A stretch of 64,000 nt of DNA from Chitinophaga hostae (GTDB taxonomy: Bacteria; Bacteroidota; Bacteroidia; Chitinophagales; Chitinophagaceae), in NCBI RefSeq assembly GCF_018224885.1, contig NZ_JAGTXB010000008.1, forward strand, positions 124,001-188,000, read 5' to 3'. Positions within the stretch are counted from its first letter, which is position 1, and every line of letters starts with the position of its first letter. This document shows, piece by piece, positions 16,908 to 26,519 of this stretch. Below the pieces are notes generated by a model. It did no database searches and was not told the DNA's origin. It worked only from the letters and a program-made list of their open reading frames with translations. Position numbers and translations under genes: made by a program.

Positions 16908-18271
16908 ACACATCAATCACAAAAGGAGCAATGTTAATAGGCCTGCTCATAGCGGGTTCCGGCGCCTTTGCCCAGCGTACCATACTGGATCAATACATAC
17001 AATCCGCCTTCAGCAATAACAAAGGGCTGAAAGATCAAAACTTCCAGCTCACGAAATCAATGCTGGCGCTGCAGGAAGCGAAGAGTTTGTTCGGCCCTAA
17101 TGTATCCCTGCTGGGCAGTTACACCAAATCCAGCGGCGGCCGAACCATCGATTTCCCGATCGGGGATATTATGAACCCGGTATATAACAGTCTTAACCAG
17201 TTGACCAATAGTCACGATTTTAAATCGCTCGACAACGTGCATGTGCAACTGAATCCTGACAACTTCTACGACGCCAAAGTGAGGGCGAGTCTGCCGCTGA
17301 TCAACGCGGAAATTTATTACAACCAGAAAATCAAAAAAGAGCAGATCACCCAGCAACAGGCCGCTGTAAACGTATACAAACGGGAGCTGGTGCGGGATAT
17401 CAAAACAGCTTACTACCAATACTACCAGGCGGCACAGGCGGTATCTATTTACAACAACGCCCTTTCGCTCATCAACGAAAACATTCGCATCAACGAAAGC
17501 ATGGTGCGCAACGGAATGCGGAACAACACCGCCCTGTACCGCGCGCAAACAGAGAAAGAGAAGACCGATGCCGACATCAACAAGGCCATTAACGCCCGGC
17601 AAAATGCAAAAGCTTATTTCAACTTCCTGCTGAATCGCAGTCTCGATGAAAATGTAACCCTGGACAGCAGTCTCCTGATCACGCCTGCGCAGCTGCCCGG
17701 CAAGGATATCAACGACCGGGAAGAGCTGGCGCAATATAAAAGCGCTACTACCGCCTACCGGTTAAACGAACAATTGCAGCGTGCTTACCTCGTTCCCAAG
17801 CTGAGCACATTTATTGACCTGGGCTCACAGGGTATGGGAGCGAAATTTAACCAGGACACCCGTTATTATCTTTTTGGCGTAAACCTGGAGTGGAACCTAT
17901 TTGCTTCTCATAAATACAAATACAAGATCAAACAGGCGGCCAACGATGTACAAACCATTACCAACGCGGCCGCTCAAACCACTGATCAACTACGCTTACA
18001 GCTATACGAAGCCGTCAACAACTACCAAACGGCCTCGCTGAATTTCAAAACAGCACAAAGCCAGTTATCCTTTGCCGAACGGTATTACCGCGACCAGATG
18101 AAGGTATACAAGGAAGGACAGCTGCTTTACATAGAACTGCTGGATGCGCAGAACCAGCTCACCCAGGCACGGTTACAAACCGCAGTAGCACAGGCCGCCG
18201 TGCAAACGGCCTATGCATCAGTAGAACGTGCACAGGCATCTTACAATATTGATAATAACAACAACCAATAA
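16904..18271 (+). CDS. TolC-family outer-membrane efflux protein
   Basis: Outer-membrane channel of a tripartite efflux pump, 455 residues. Seen: Sec signal peptide (about 1-23, ending GAFAQ), then two long helical-hairpin repeats with coiled-coil A/Q/N-rich segments (around 120-240 and 330-445), typical of the OEP family, and the usual YxxAVNNYQTA-type motif late in the protein. ATG 16904 overlaps the third TetR-type operator; the ATG at 16931 would keep the hydrophobic core but lose the positive N-region. It begins the efflux operon: the adaptor starts 10 bases after its stop and the RND pump follows. Regulation by the upstream TetR protein is likely. Confidence 0.9.
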   Translation: MYTSITKGAMLIGLLIAGSGAFAQRTILDQYIQSAFSNNKGLKDQNFQLTKSMLALQEAKSLFGPNVSLLGSYTKSSGGRTIDFPIGDIMNPVYNSLNQLTNSHDFKSLDNVHVQLNPDNFYDAKVRASLPLINAEIYYNQKIKKEQITQQQAAVNVYKRELVRDIKTAYYQYYQAAQAVSIYNNALSLINENIRINESMVRNGMRNNTALYRAQTEKEKTDADINKAINARQNAKAYFNFLLNRSLDENVTLDSSLLITPAQLPGKDINDREELAQYKSATTAYRLNEQLQRAYLVPKLSTFIDLGSQGMGAKFNQDTRYYLFGVNLEWNLFASHKYKYKIKQAANDVQTITNAAAQTTDQLRLQLYEAVNNYQTASLNFKTAQSQLSFAERYYRDQMKVYKEGQLLYIELLDAQNQLTQARLQTAVAQAAVQTAYASVERAQASYNIDNNNNQ

Positions 18272-18281
18272 ACTTACTCAC

Positions 18282-19325
18282 ATGAAAAATACATTGCTCC
18301 TGCTGCCTCTTTCCCTGCTCCTGTTTTCCTGCGGCAGCAAACCGGCGACAACAGCTATCGTTTCCGATACCATCCCGGTGAAGATTATGCCGCTTCAAAA
18401 ACAAGGTACAGCCTTCACCATCAACGCATCCGGTCAGTTTACCACCGATGACGAAGTATATCTTTCTTTCAAAACAAATGGCATCATCAGTAACATACTG
18501 GTGAAAGAAGGCGACCCGGTACGCAAAGGCCAGTTACTGGCAACGTTGAATCTCACCGAAATAGATGCCCAGGTACAAAAGGACCAGCTGGCTTTTGAGA
18601 AGGCCCAGCGCGACTACCAGCGTATTGTTCGGCTGCACAACGACAGCGTGGCTACCCAGGAACAACTGGAAAATGCCAAAACCACGATGGATCAGGCCCG
18701 TCAGCAGCTGAGCACCACGCAATTCAACCGCAGCTACTCTGCTATCCATGCCACACAGGATGGCTACGTATTACATAAACTGGTCAGCAGCGGGCAAATG
18801 GTGAATGCCGGAACGCCTGTGCTCCAAACCAATGGCGCCAGCAGTGCACATTGGCTGCTACGTGTAGGCGTAAGCGATAGAGAATGGGCACAGGTGAAAA
18901 ACGGCGATAAAGCCACCATTGAAATATCTGGTGTACCGGGCGACAGCCTGACCGGTATGGTTACCCGCAAATCGGAGGGCATTGATGCGCAAAGCGGCAC
19001 CTTCCTGATAGATGTACAACTCACCGGCAGCAAGCCCGCCGCTATCGCGGCCGGCATGTTTGGCCGCTGTCATATTAACGCCGGCGCCGTTACCGGCAGC
19101 ACAGCATGGAGCATTCCTTACGCTGCCCTGCTGGACGGAAACGGCAGCAGTGGTTTTGTTTTTGTAACCAACGATAACAAAATTGCCCAGCGCATACCGG
19201 TAACCATTGCCGGTATGGAAAAAGAAAATGTGCTGATCAGTAACGGCATGGAACAGGCGAAAGCGCTTATTATTTCCGGCAGTGCCTACCTGAAAGATCA
19301 ATCACCTATCCGTATCATCCAATAA
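18282..19325 (+). CDS. RND efflux periplasmic adaptor (lipoprotein)
   Basis: Membrane-fusion protein linking the inner-membrane RND pump to the TolC channel, 347 residues from ATG 18282; an earlier ATG at 18228 lies inside tolC and gives no signal. Seen: lipoprotein signal with lipobox LFSC (Cys17), so it is probably anchored to the inner membrane; a biotinyl-lipoyl-like half-motif VKEGDPVRKGQLLATLN (about 75-92); a helical hairpin (about 95-150); the second lipoyl half (IHATQDGYVLHKLVSSGQMVNAGTPV); then beta-barrel and membrane-proximal domains. It is ten bases after tolC and eleven before the pump. The family is firm; the substrate is unknown. Confidence 0.92.
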   Translation: MKNTLLLLPLSLLLFSCGSKPATTAIVSDTIPVKIMPLQKQGTAFTINASGQFTTDDEVYLSFKTNGIISNILVKEGDPVRKGQLLATLNLTEIDAQVQKDQLAFEKAQRDYQRIVRLHNDSVATQEQLENAKTTMDQARQQLSTTQFNRSYSAIHATQDGYVLHKLVSSGQMVNAGTPVLQTNGASSAHWLLRVGVSDREWAQVKNGDKATIEISGVPGDSLTGMVTRKSEGIDAQSGTFLIDVQLTGSKPAAIAAGMFGRCHINAGAVTGSTAWSIPYAALLDGNGSSGFVFVTNDNKIAQRIPVTIAGMEKENVLISNGMEQAKALIISGSAYLKDQSPIRIIQ

Positions 19326-19336
19326 TAGCTACGATC

Positions 19337-22300
19337 ATGAAAATAGCCAGATACGCCGTCAAAAATTACCAGTTCACCCTGGTGATATTTATTATGATCA
19401 TTGTGCTGGGCATCACTACCATCCTTAATATGCCCCGTTCAGAAGACCCGGAAATGAGAGCGCCGCAATTCACCGTTATTGTGGTATATCCCGGCACCAG
19501 TCCAAAAGATATGGAAGACCTGGTAGTAGATCCCATGGAAAAAGAAATCTACGGACTGGATGATATCAAGCGGGTACGTACTGCCATCAGCGATGGTGTA
19601 GCCGTGATGCGGGTAGAATATAAATACAGTTCCAACGTGGATCAAAAATACCAGGAGCTGGTGAGAGAGGTGAACAACAAGCGGAAAGACTTGCCGGCAG
19701 ACATTTACAGCCTGGAAGTGAGAAAGCAGGAACCTTCTGACGTAAACGTAATGCAGGTGGCGCTGATTTCTGAAAATGCGTCCCGTGATAAATTGCGTTA
19801 CTATGCAGATAAACTGCAGGATGAACTGGAAAAAGTGCCATCATTAAAAAATGTAAAACTGCATGGTTTGCCTGAACAGCAGGTGCGTGTGGAATTACAG
19901 CTGGATAAAATGGCGCAGCTGCATTTGCCTGTTAACACCGTAATGGCAGCCATCCAAAGCGAAATGGCCAATATTCCCGGTGGCAGTATCGACGCCGGTG
20001 AGAAAAGCTTCAACATCAAAACAAGCGGCAATTATCAGCATATCGATGAAATCAGCAACACTATTGTATCTGCCGCCAATGGAAAAAATGTTTTCCTGAA
20101 AGATATTGCGCGTATATACTATGGCTTTGAAGACGAGAAATATTTTGTGCGGCTGAACAGTCACCGGTGCGTAGTGGTTTCCGCTGCACAGAAGTCGGGC
20201 GAAAACATTACCAAGACGCAACTTCAATACAAACCGGTTATAGAAAAGTTTAAGAAAACACTGCCGCCCAATATCGACATGGTACAATATTTTGACCAGG
20301 CCGATGCAGTAAACAACCGGCTGAGCGGATTGGGAAAAGATTTCATTATTGCCATCCTGCTGGTTGCATTCACACTGCTGCCTTTAGGACAACGCCCTGC
20401 GTTGATTGTGATGATCTCGATTCCGTTGTCGCTGTCAATTGGCATCGTGTTGCTACAGTTGTTTGGGTTTAACCTGAACCAGTTGAGCATTGTAGGACTG
20501 GTGGTGGCGCTGGGGCTGCTGGTAGATGATAGTATTGTAGTGGTAGAAAATATAGAGCGGTGGATGCTGGAAGGACATAGCCGGATGGAAGCCACGCTCA
20601 AAGCTACTTCCCAGATTGGCCTGGCAGTAGTGGGTTGTACCGCCGCCCTGGTGATTTCCTTTATGCCGCTGGTATTTATGCCGGAAGGCAGCGGCGACTT
20701 TATCCGTAGTCTCCCGCTGGCAGTGATATTCAGCGTACTGGCTTCCATGGCAGTATCGCTTACGATCATCCCGTTCCTTTCCAGCCGTTTGCTGAAAGAA
20801 CATACCGGCAACCCCGAAGGCAACCTGTTTATGCGTTTGCTTAAAAGAATGATCCACGGCAGCTATGCCAAATTACTGGACAAGGCCCTGCATCGCCCGG
20901 TGATCACCATCCTGGTATCCCTGGTTATTTTTGGCGCCTCCATTGGTTTATTCAAAGTGATCGGTTTTAGCCTGTTCCCGGCGTCTGAAAAACCGCAGTT
21001 TCTTATCAATGTGTTTACACCACCGCAGTCGAATCTCGTATACACTAACGAAATAGTAAAGCAGATAGAAAAAGAACTAAAACAGGAAAAGGGGATACAA
21101 TCTTTCGCCAGCAATATCGGTAAAGGAAATCCGCGTATTTACTACAACGAAACACAGGAAAACGAAAGAAGTGATTACGCACAGATCTTTGTACAGCTGG
21201 ACGGACATACCAGTCCTGCTGAAAAAACAAAGCTGATTGAATCGCTCCGTAAAAAATGGACGCCCTACCCCGGCGCCAAAGTGGAAGTAAAGAATTTTGA
21301 ACAGGGGCCTCCTATGGTGGCACCGGTAGAAGTACGGTTATTCGGAGATAATCTGGATACCTTACGATCGCTGGCAGGAAACATAGAGAAGATGTTGGAA
21401 AAAACACCAGGCACTATTTATATCAATAACCCGGTAAGCACGCTTAAGTCTGATATCCGGGTAAAAATAGACCGGGAGAAGGCACAGCAGCTGGGTATTC
21501 CCACGGCAAATATCGACCGGGTAGTTCGTTTAGCCGTATCCGGGATTAACCTGGGCCAGTACAACGATCAGAATGATAACGACTACGACATCCTGCTGAC
21601 CAAGCAGAAAACGGGTAAGCCTACTATGGATGTTTTTAAGGATCTGTATGTCAATAACAGCCAGGGAACCGCGATTCCGCTTTCGCAGGTAGCACAGCTG
21701 CAGCTGGAAACATCTCCCCTGACGATCAGCCACCAGGAGAAAAACCGGGTAGTGGCTGTGGGCGCCTTTATCAGGAAAGGATTCCTGACCGACCAGGTGA
21801 TTGGCGACGTGGTAAAGCAGATGGATGCACTCCGGTTGCCGGCAGGGTATACTTATGAAATGGGAGGAGAAGTGGAGAGCCGGAAAAACTCCTTTGGCGG
21901 GTTTATGAGTGTGATCATAGTAACCATCTTTTTGTTTGTAGCGGTACTGATCCTGCAGTTTAAAACCTTCAAGAGCATGCTGATTGTATTATCTGTGATT
22001 CCGCTGGGTATAGTAGGCGCGGCTATTGCATTGTGGCTCACGGGCAACTCGCTGTCCTTTGTAGCGATCATCGGATTGATTGCATTGGCGGGGATAGAAG
22101 TAAAGAATACCATTTTGCTCGTAGATTTCACGAACCAGCTGCGGATGCAGGGCAAATCACTGGAAGCGGCTATACGGGAAGCAGGTGAAGTACGTTTTCT
22201 GCCAATTGTGCTTACCTCTATGACAGCAATAGGCGGTCTGATACCCGTGGCCATATCCACCAACCCGTTGATTGCTCCGCTGGCCATAGTATTGATTGGT

Positions 22301-22474
22301 GGCCTGATCAGCTCTACCCTGCTCTCACGTATAGTGACCCCCGTAGTATATAAACTGATTCCGCCAAAGATAGAAGTAACGCATACAAATGGCCATGGAT
22401 CACATCAAAAGAAAACGATAGACGAGGATAACGAAATGCTGTTACCGCATCATGCTGTAATTCATAATTCGTAA
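19337..22474 (+). CDS. RND-family efflux permease (AcrB/HAE1-like)
   Basis: Proton-driven inner-membrane pump, 1045 residues, the standard length. Seen: TM1 at the N-terminus (YQFTLVIFIMIIVLGITTIL), two large periplasmic loops (about 35-335 and 560-870), and two six-helix bundles. The TM4 segment GLVVALGLLVDDSIVVVENIER carries the Asp-Asp pair used for proton relay in AcrB-type pumps, which argues for an HAE (organic compound) pump. The CusA-type methionine metal site was not looked for in detail. The C-terminal tail is polar and His-rich (HTNGHGSHQKK). Last gene of the tolC-adaptor-pump operon, probably under the TetR repressor. Confidence 0.93.
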   Translation: MKIARYAVKNYQFTLVIFIMIIVLGITTILNMPRSEDPEMRAPQFTVIVVYPGTSPKDMEDLVVDPMEKEIYGLDDIKRVRTAISDGVAVMRVEYKYSSNVDQKYQELVREVNNKRKDLPADIYSLEVRKQEPSDVNVMQVALISENASRDKLRYYADKLQDELEKVPSLKNVKLHGLPEQQVRVELQLDKMAQLHLPVNTVMAAIQSEMANIPGGSIDAGEKSFNIKTSGNYQHIDEISNTIVSAANGKNVFLKDIARIYYGFEDEKYFVRLNSHRCVVVSAAQKSGENITKTQLQYKPVIEKFKKTLPPNIDMVQYFDQADAVNNRLSGLGKDFIIAILLVAFTLLPLGQRPALIVMISIPLSLSIGIVLLQLFGFNLNQLSIVGLVVALGLLVDDSIVVVENIERWMLEGHSRMEATLKATSQIGLAVVGCTAALVISFMPLVFMPEGSGDFIRSLPLAVIFSVLASMAVSLTIIPFLSSRLLKEHTGNPEGNLFMRLLKRMIHGSYAKLLDKALHRPVITILVSLVIFGASIGLFKVIGFSLFPASEKPQFLINVFTPPQSNLVYTNEIVKQIEKELKQEKGIQSFASNIGKGNPRIYYNETQENERSDYAQIFVQLDGHTSPAEKTKLIESLRKKWTPYPGAKVEVKNFEQGPPMVAPVEVRLFGDNLDTLRSLAGNIEKMLEKTPGTIYINNPVSTLKSDIRVKIDREKAQQLGIPTANIDRVVRLAVSGINLGQYNDQNDNDYDILLTKQKTGKPTMDVFKDLYVNNSQGTAIPLSQVAQLQLETSPLTISHQEKNRVVAVGAFIRKGFLTDQVIGDVVKQMDALRLPAGYTYEMGGEVESRKNSFGGFMSVIIVTIFLFVAVLILQFKTFKSMLIVLSVIPLGIVGAAIALWLTGNSLSFVAIIGLIALAGIEVKNTILLVDFTNQLRMQGKSLEAAIREAGEVRFLPIVLTSMTAIGGLIPVAISTNPLIAPLAIVLIGGLISSTLLSRIVTPVVYKLIPPKIEVTHTNGHGSHQKKTIDEDNEMLLPHHAVIHNS

Positions 22475-22541
22475 TTAGCAATTAGTTCCTTACTTTTACA
22501 ACTGATTTGCTAGTCAACCATTCCTTTGAAAATTAGTTTTT

Positions 22542-23054
22542 ATGAAAAAAATCTTCCTGGCATTTGCAACCGTGCTCCTGGTGATGTGTATGAGTATACA
22601 ATCGCAGGCACAATTGAAACGATTCAGTATCGGTCCTTTTGTTGAAGCGGGTTTTCCTGTTGGCGACTTCGGTGATACCCACAATACCGGTTATGGTATT
22701 GGTTTGGGGGCTGATGTAAAACTGGTGGCAGGCTTAACTGCGGTAGGTTCCGTTAGTTACTTCCGTTTTGGAGGAAAAAGCGGCAGCACCAACGGTGTTA
22801 GCTACGATTACAAAGATTTAAATGTAGTGCCTATCCGCCTTGGATTGCGTTACAACCTGATCTCTATCTTATATGTAAAAGTGGAAGGCGGTACTGTTCA
22901 GTATACCGGGAAGTACTACAATGGCCTAGGCGGACTGGTAGCACCCGGTGTTGGTATCCGCTTACTGGGGCTGGATGTGGAAGCCAAGTATGAAGCCTGG
23001 TTTAAAGATGGCACACGCGGTTTCTTTGGCCTGAAAGCCGGATATAATTTCTAG
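22542..23054 (+). CDS. Small outer-membrane beta-barrel protein
   Basis: A 170-residue protein with a Sec signal peptide (about 1-24, ending SQAQ) and amphipathic beta strands throughout (FSIGPFVEAGFPVGDF, YGIGLGADVKL, KVEGGTVQYTGKYYNG), ending in a terminal aromatic (GLKAGYNF). That matches small eight-stranded OmpW/opacity-like barrels common in Bacteroidota. It is 67 bases after the RND pump on the same strand, and a strong terminator follows. It may be the last gene of that transcript or separate. No specific function can be given. Confidence 0.8.
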   Translation: MKKIFLAFATVLLVMCMSIQSQAQLKRFSIGPFVEAGFPVGDFGDTHNTGYGIGLGADVKLVAGLTAVGSVSYFRFGGKSGSTNGVSYDYKDLNVVPIRLGLRYNLISILYVKVEGGTVQYTGKYYNGLGGLVAPGVGIRLLGLDVEAKYEAWFKDGTRGFFGLKAGYNF

Positions 23055-23081
23055 TAATGAGTCGTTAAGGCTTAAGTTTTT

Positions 23082-23125
23082 AAAAAGAGTGGTGGAGAAA
23101 AATTTTCTCCACCACTCTTTTTTTT
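23082..23125 (+). terminator. Strong terminator after the small barrel gene
   Basis: Perfect 20-bp inverted repeat (arms 23082-23101 and 23103-23122, around GAGTGGTGGAG) with A-rich and T-rich flanks, 28 bases after the stop. Symmetric, so it could work in both directions, though both neighbours read forward. Confidence 0.88.
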
Positions 23126-23187
23126 GGAATTAAATTATAAAATATAGATTTATTATGTGGCAATGATACAACCCGGTGAACAATTAT

Positions 23188-23195
23188 TATTTTTG
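23188..23195 (+). promoter_or_regulatory. -7 promoter box TATTTTTG
   Basis: Matches TAnnTTTG and would start transcription about 12 bases before the ATG at 23215. No TTTG is found at the expected -33 spacing, so support is partial. Confidence 0.35.
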
Positions 23196-23214
23196 ATCAG
23201 ACCTCATTTATACT

Positions 23215-24657
23215 ATGTTATCCTTATTACGTCTCTTGTTTGCAGTATTCAATATTATCCTCCTGATAACTTCATTGCCGATCTTTTCCAGTGGGCAAAC
23301 CAGTCATGATAATAATACCAGCAACACTACCATTACCTTTAAATTATTGAAAGGGAGTCAGTTATTTATTTCATATCCGCGGAACATTATCCAGTTCAGG
23401 GAAATAGCCCTGGAAAACGTAACGCAGGACTCTACTTTTACCATTACGGTGAATACCAACAAACCTTTTATCATCAACAGCAGTTACATGATCCGTAACA
23501 CCTATCTTTTTTTCCCGGGATATCATTACTCAGCAGACATCCGGAAAGGGGAAACAACTATTACTTTTCAATGCAGCGATCAGCAAAAGGCATTTGAATC
23601 CAATGCACTGGCTAAAATGGAAGCAGCAACGATGCGACTGGACCTCAGTGCTGACGAGAGGGCATTGAAGTATTTGTATCAGCGTAAACAATATAACGAA
23701 ACATTGGATTCATTTCTGCTTGCCCTGAAAAGTCAACGGCTTGAAAAAATAAATGACTACAAACGTGCCAACAGCATATCTGATGAAGGATACCGGCTTT
23801 TATCCGCCTATATCCACTATGACTTTATCAGTAAACGATTGATGCCCTTTTATCATCCTAAATTTGATGTGAAAGATCTGCCGGTATGGTATGCAGACAC
23901 CATGCATCAATACCGGCGCGCTTTTGACGACTCCTCTCTTCTTCGCCTGTATTCCTTCCAGGGTGCATTGATATATAACAATCGTTTCTTAGCCACTGAT
24001 TCCAAAAATGGTACTGCTTCGCTTCCGGATCAGTTTACAGCAGCCAAAAAATTTACGGGTTCTCCGGAAGTCAATAATTTCCTGCTGTACCAGGTATTGA
24101 ATAATCATAAAAACAAACAGGATAGCCGCTACCCGGTCTACGTAGATTCGTTTAGGTTAGTTTGTACTGACACCCTCTACCAAAATGTTATTCTGAAAAA
24201 CTTCAGCTACCTGGCAAAAGAAAATGTGCTGGCTACTACCAAACAGCAATTGTATACGTTGCAAAGCAAAACGATAGATCTCGATTCCCTGATCACACAA
24301 CAAAAGAAGCTCATTTATATCGACTGCTGGGCCAACTGGTGCGCGCCCTGCAAAAGAGAAATGCCCATATCCGCGCAGTTACAAAAAGAATTCGCTAAAA
24401 AAAATATTTCATTCCTGTTTTTTTCACTGGATGAAACAGCCACTCAATGGGAAGCAGCAGCCGGTGACTACGCATTTATGAATAAAGCCAACAGCTTCCT
24501 GGTATTGGGCAACTTCCAGTCACCATTTGTACTGAAACATCATATCGATAGGATTCCCCGTTATATACTTATGAGCAACGATGGAAAAATAATTGATGAC
24601 GATGCTCCCCATCCGGATGACCCGGAGTTAAAAACGCTGATAAACGGCCAACTATGA
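23215..24657 (+). CDS. TlpA/ResA-like thioredoxin-fold protein
   Basis: Exported thiol-disulfide protein of 480 residues. Seen: signal peptide (about 1-29); a long N-terminal region of Bacteroidota TlpA-like proteins (about 35-340, beta-rich then helical, function unknown); and a C-terminal thioredoxin domain with the redox motif WCAPC (Cys376, Cys379) followed by REMPISAQLQKEF and a cis-Pro-like RIPRYILM. Such proteins reduce or repair periplasmic disulfides and often accompany cytochrome or stress functions. It is a single gene between terminators, preceded by a -7-like box. No partner is evident. Confidence 0.88.
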   Translation: MLSLLRLLFAVFNIILLITSLPIFSSGQTSHDNNTSNTTITFKLLKGSQLFISYPRNIIQFREIALENVTQDSTFTITVNTNKPFIINSSYMIRNTYLFFPGYHYSADIRKGETTITFQCSDQQKAFESNALAKMEAATMRLDLSADERALKYLYQRKQYNETLDSFLLALKSQRLEKINDYKRANSISDEGYRLLSAYIHYDFISKRLMPFYHPKFDVKDLPVWYADTMHQYRRAFDDSSLLRLYSFQGALIYNNRFLATDSKNGTASLPDQFTAAKKFTGSPEVNNFLLYQVLNNHKNKQDSRYPVYVDSFRLVCTDTLYQNVILKNFSYLAKENVLATTKQQLYTLQSKTIDLDSLITQQKKLIYIDCWANWCAPCKREMPISAQLQKEFAKKNISFLFFSLDETATQWEAAAGDYAFMNKANSFLVLGNFQSPFVLKHHIDRIPRYILMSNDGKIIDDDAPHPDDPELKTLINGQL

Positions 24658-24677
24658 GGCTTCTCCTATCAGAAAAT

Positions 24678-24718
24678 AAAAATGCAGCACGGAAATATTT
24701 ATCCGTTGCTGCATTTTT
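24678..24718. terminator. Bidirectional terminator
   Basis: AAAAATGCAGCA(C)GGA pairs with TCCGTTGCTGCATTTTT with one bulge, between the convergent thioredoxin and epimerase genes. A-run and T-run flanks allow use from both sides. Confidence 0.8.
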
Positions 24719-24735
24719 ACTTCTTACAAAAAACT

Positions 24736-25605
24736 TTAGAATATCGTTGCTGTCCACGTTCTTTCAAAAACCTTTCCGGAGGCCAACCGGTTGATCCCTT
24801 CTTTCTCTTCCAGTTCACCGGTAGCGGCTACACTGTCGGCAATACCACACCAGGGCTCTATACAAACAAAGTCAGCATCTTTGGCTGCCCATATGCCCAT
24901 GTAAGGAAATCCTTCAAAAGCGAGGGTTAATCCATGCGGGGAAGACTTACTTCTGATACTGATAGCAGTAGACGCCAGGTCTTTAAATACCAGCGCATCT
25001 TTATAAAACAATGATTTTTTCAACGGCAACTCATGTGTTTTTTTTAAAAACGGAACAGGAGCGGTTTCTATTTGTCCGCCGGAAGACAAAGGCCAGATTC
25101 CCGCTTTCTCTTCTTTGTTGAAATAGAGGTGATAGTCCTCGTAGGAAGTACCTGCAACTAAAGGCACTTTAAATGCCGGGTGGGCGCCTACGGAGAAGAG
25201 CATTGTTTTTTTGTCTTTGTTTTTCACCTGGTAGGTCACCTGCAGCTGATCATCCTGCAGCAGGTACTGGATGGTAAAATCGAAATGAAAGGGGTATACC
25301 TCCAGCGTATTTTTATTATCAGAGAGCCGGAGACTTACGTGTTCCGCTCCCTGGGCTGTGACGGTAAACAGTTGCTCCCTGGCAAAGCCGTGGCGGCCGA
25401 GGGTATAGCTCTTGCCGTTATAGCGGTAGGTATTATCTTTCAAACCGCCTACAATAGGGAAAAGTACGGGGCTTTTCTTGCCCCAGAAGGCTGGATCGCC
25501 GTTCCACAAGTATTCCTGCCCGGTATCCCGGCGGACAATGCTTTGCAGTTCAGCTCCCTGTGGGGTCACCGCGATGGTGAGTTTTTCATTGGAAATTTCT
25601 ATCAT
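24736..25605 (-). CDS. Aldose 1-epimerase family protein (LacX/YeaD-like)
   Basis: A 289-residue cytoplasmic protein of the galactose-mutarotase superfamily. Seen: N-terminal beta strands with GAELQSIVRRDTGQEYLWNGDP, then the catalytic-type segments GRHGFAREQLF (His) and SVGAHPAFKVPL (His), and the C-terminal FVCIEPWCGIAD block with the acidic residue expected as base. No signal peptide. LacX-like members are thought to interconvert anomers of sugars or sugar phosphates; the substrate is not known. It is a single gene, divergent from the SDR and convergent with the thioredoxin gene. ATG at 25605. Confidence 0.9.
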   Translation of the reverse strand: MIEISNEKLTIAVTPQGAELQSIVRRDTGQEYLWNGDPAFWGKKSPVLFPIVGGLKDNTYRYNGKSYTLGRHGFAREQLFTVTAQGAEHVSLRLSDNKNTLEVYPFHFDFTIQYLLQDDQLQVTYQVKNKDKKTMLFSVGAHPAFKVPLVAGTSYEDYHLYFNKEEKAGIWPLSSGGQIETAPVPFLKKTHELPLKKSLFYKDALVFKDLASTAISIRSKSSPHGLTLAFEGFPYMGIWAAKDADFVCIEPWCGIADSVAATGELEEKEGINRLASGKVFERTWTATIF

Positions 25606-25661
25606 GGTTTTATAAATAGAGGATATACGCGAAGATAATCTGTAATTGGAACAAAGCTTTG

Positions 25662-25669
25662 TACCTTTG
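25662..25669 (+). promoter_or_regulatory. -7 promoter box TACCTTTG before the SDR gene
   Basis: Perfect TAnnTTTG about 38 bases before the SDR ATG in a 101-base divergent gap. The -33 TTTG is not at standard spacing. Confidence 0.4.
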
Positions 25670-25706
25670 CCCGGTATTTTTTTTGTTCACAAAATGAACA
25701 CGGTAT

Positions 25707-26423
25707 ATGGAATCATTAAAAGGAAAGAAGGCCCTGATCACCGGTGGCGGAAAAGGAATAGGACGTGCGCTGGCATTGGCGCTGGCACAGGAAGGCGTGG
25801 ACGTTGCCCTGATAGGACGCAGTGCTGCCCCATTGGAAGAAACGGCAAAAGCCGTGGGTGCATTCGGGGTGAAAGTGGCATATGCTATGGCAGACGTTAG
25901 CGACATCCATGCAGTAAATACTGCGGTTGCTGATCTCACAACAGCACTGGGAGATATAGATATCCTGATCAATAATGCCGGCATTGCTGCTTTTGGCGGC
26001 TTCATGGACCTGGAGCCAGCGCAATGGGAGCAGATCATCCGGGTAAACCTGATGGGCGTCTACTACGTAACCCGTGCTGTGTTGCCAGGGATGATTGAAA
26101 GAAAAGCGGGTGATATCATCAATATTTCCTCCACGGCCGGACAACGGGGTGCTCCATTGACCAGTGCCTACAGCGCCTCTAAATTTGGATTGCTGGGTTT
26201 GACGGAATCCCTGATGCTGGAAGTCAGAAAACATAATATACGGGTGAGCGCGTTAACACCAAGCACCATTGCAACGGATATGGCCAAAGACCTGAACCTG
26301 ACCGATGGTAACCCCGAAAAGGTATTGCAGCCGGAAGACCTGGCAGAATTTGTAGTATCGCAACTGAAGCTCAACCGGAGAGTGTTGGTGAAATCTGCGG
26401 GGTTATGGTCTACCAATCCATAA
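25707..26423 (+). CDS. Short-chain dehydrogenase (3-oxoacyl-ACP reductase-like)
   Basis: NAD(P)H-dependent oxidoreductase of 238 residues. Seen: Rossmann cofactor motif TGGGKGIGRA (about 10-19), NNAG (about 90), catalytic Ser in INISSTAG and the YSASK tetrad block (Tyr/Lys near 153/157), then the family C-terminal substrate loop. Members related to FabG, sepiapterin reductase and sugar reductases all share this pattern, so the substrate cannot be fixed from sequence. An R/S-containing segment after beta-2 (LIGRSAAPLEE) suggests NADP(H) preference (inference). It is a single gene followed by a strong hairpin terminator shared with the convergent barrel gene. Confidence 0.92.
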   Translation: MESLKGKKALITGGGKGIGRALALALAQEGVDVALIGRSAAPLEETAKAVGAFGVKVAYAMADVSDIHAVNTAVADLTTALGDIDILINNAGIAAFGGFMDLEPAQWEQIIRVNLMGVYYVTRAVLPGMIERKAGDIINISSTAGQRGAPLTSAYSASKFGLLGLTESLMLEVRKHNIRVSALTPSTIATDMAKDLNLTDGNPEKVLQPEDLAEFVVSQLKLNRRVLVKSAGLWSTNP

Positions 26424-26426
26424 ATA

Positions 26427-26519
26427 AAGCGGAAGGCGAAAAGCGGAAAGCAAAAAGCTATTGTTGCGGGTGATATCCTTGACAATAGCTTTTTGCTTTC
26501 CGCTTTCTGCCTTCTGCTA
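26427..26519. terminator. Long-stem bidirectional terminator
   Basis: Arms 26427-26464 and 26482-26519 are near-perfect inverted repeats (about 38 bases, with the inner 25 or so perfect), built from AAAGC/GCTTT words. They lie between the convergent SDR and barrel genes; the right arm touches the barrel stop codon. The repetitive AAGCGGAAAGC make-up resembles sequences near 57765, so it may be a repeat-derived terminator. Confidence 0.75.

Noticed and set aside
24682..24930. Small plus-strand frame within the thioredoxin-epimerase gap
   Set aside because: It covers the terminator hairpin and runs antisense into the epimerase gene.
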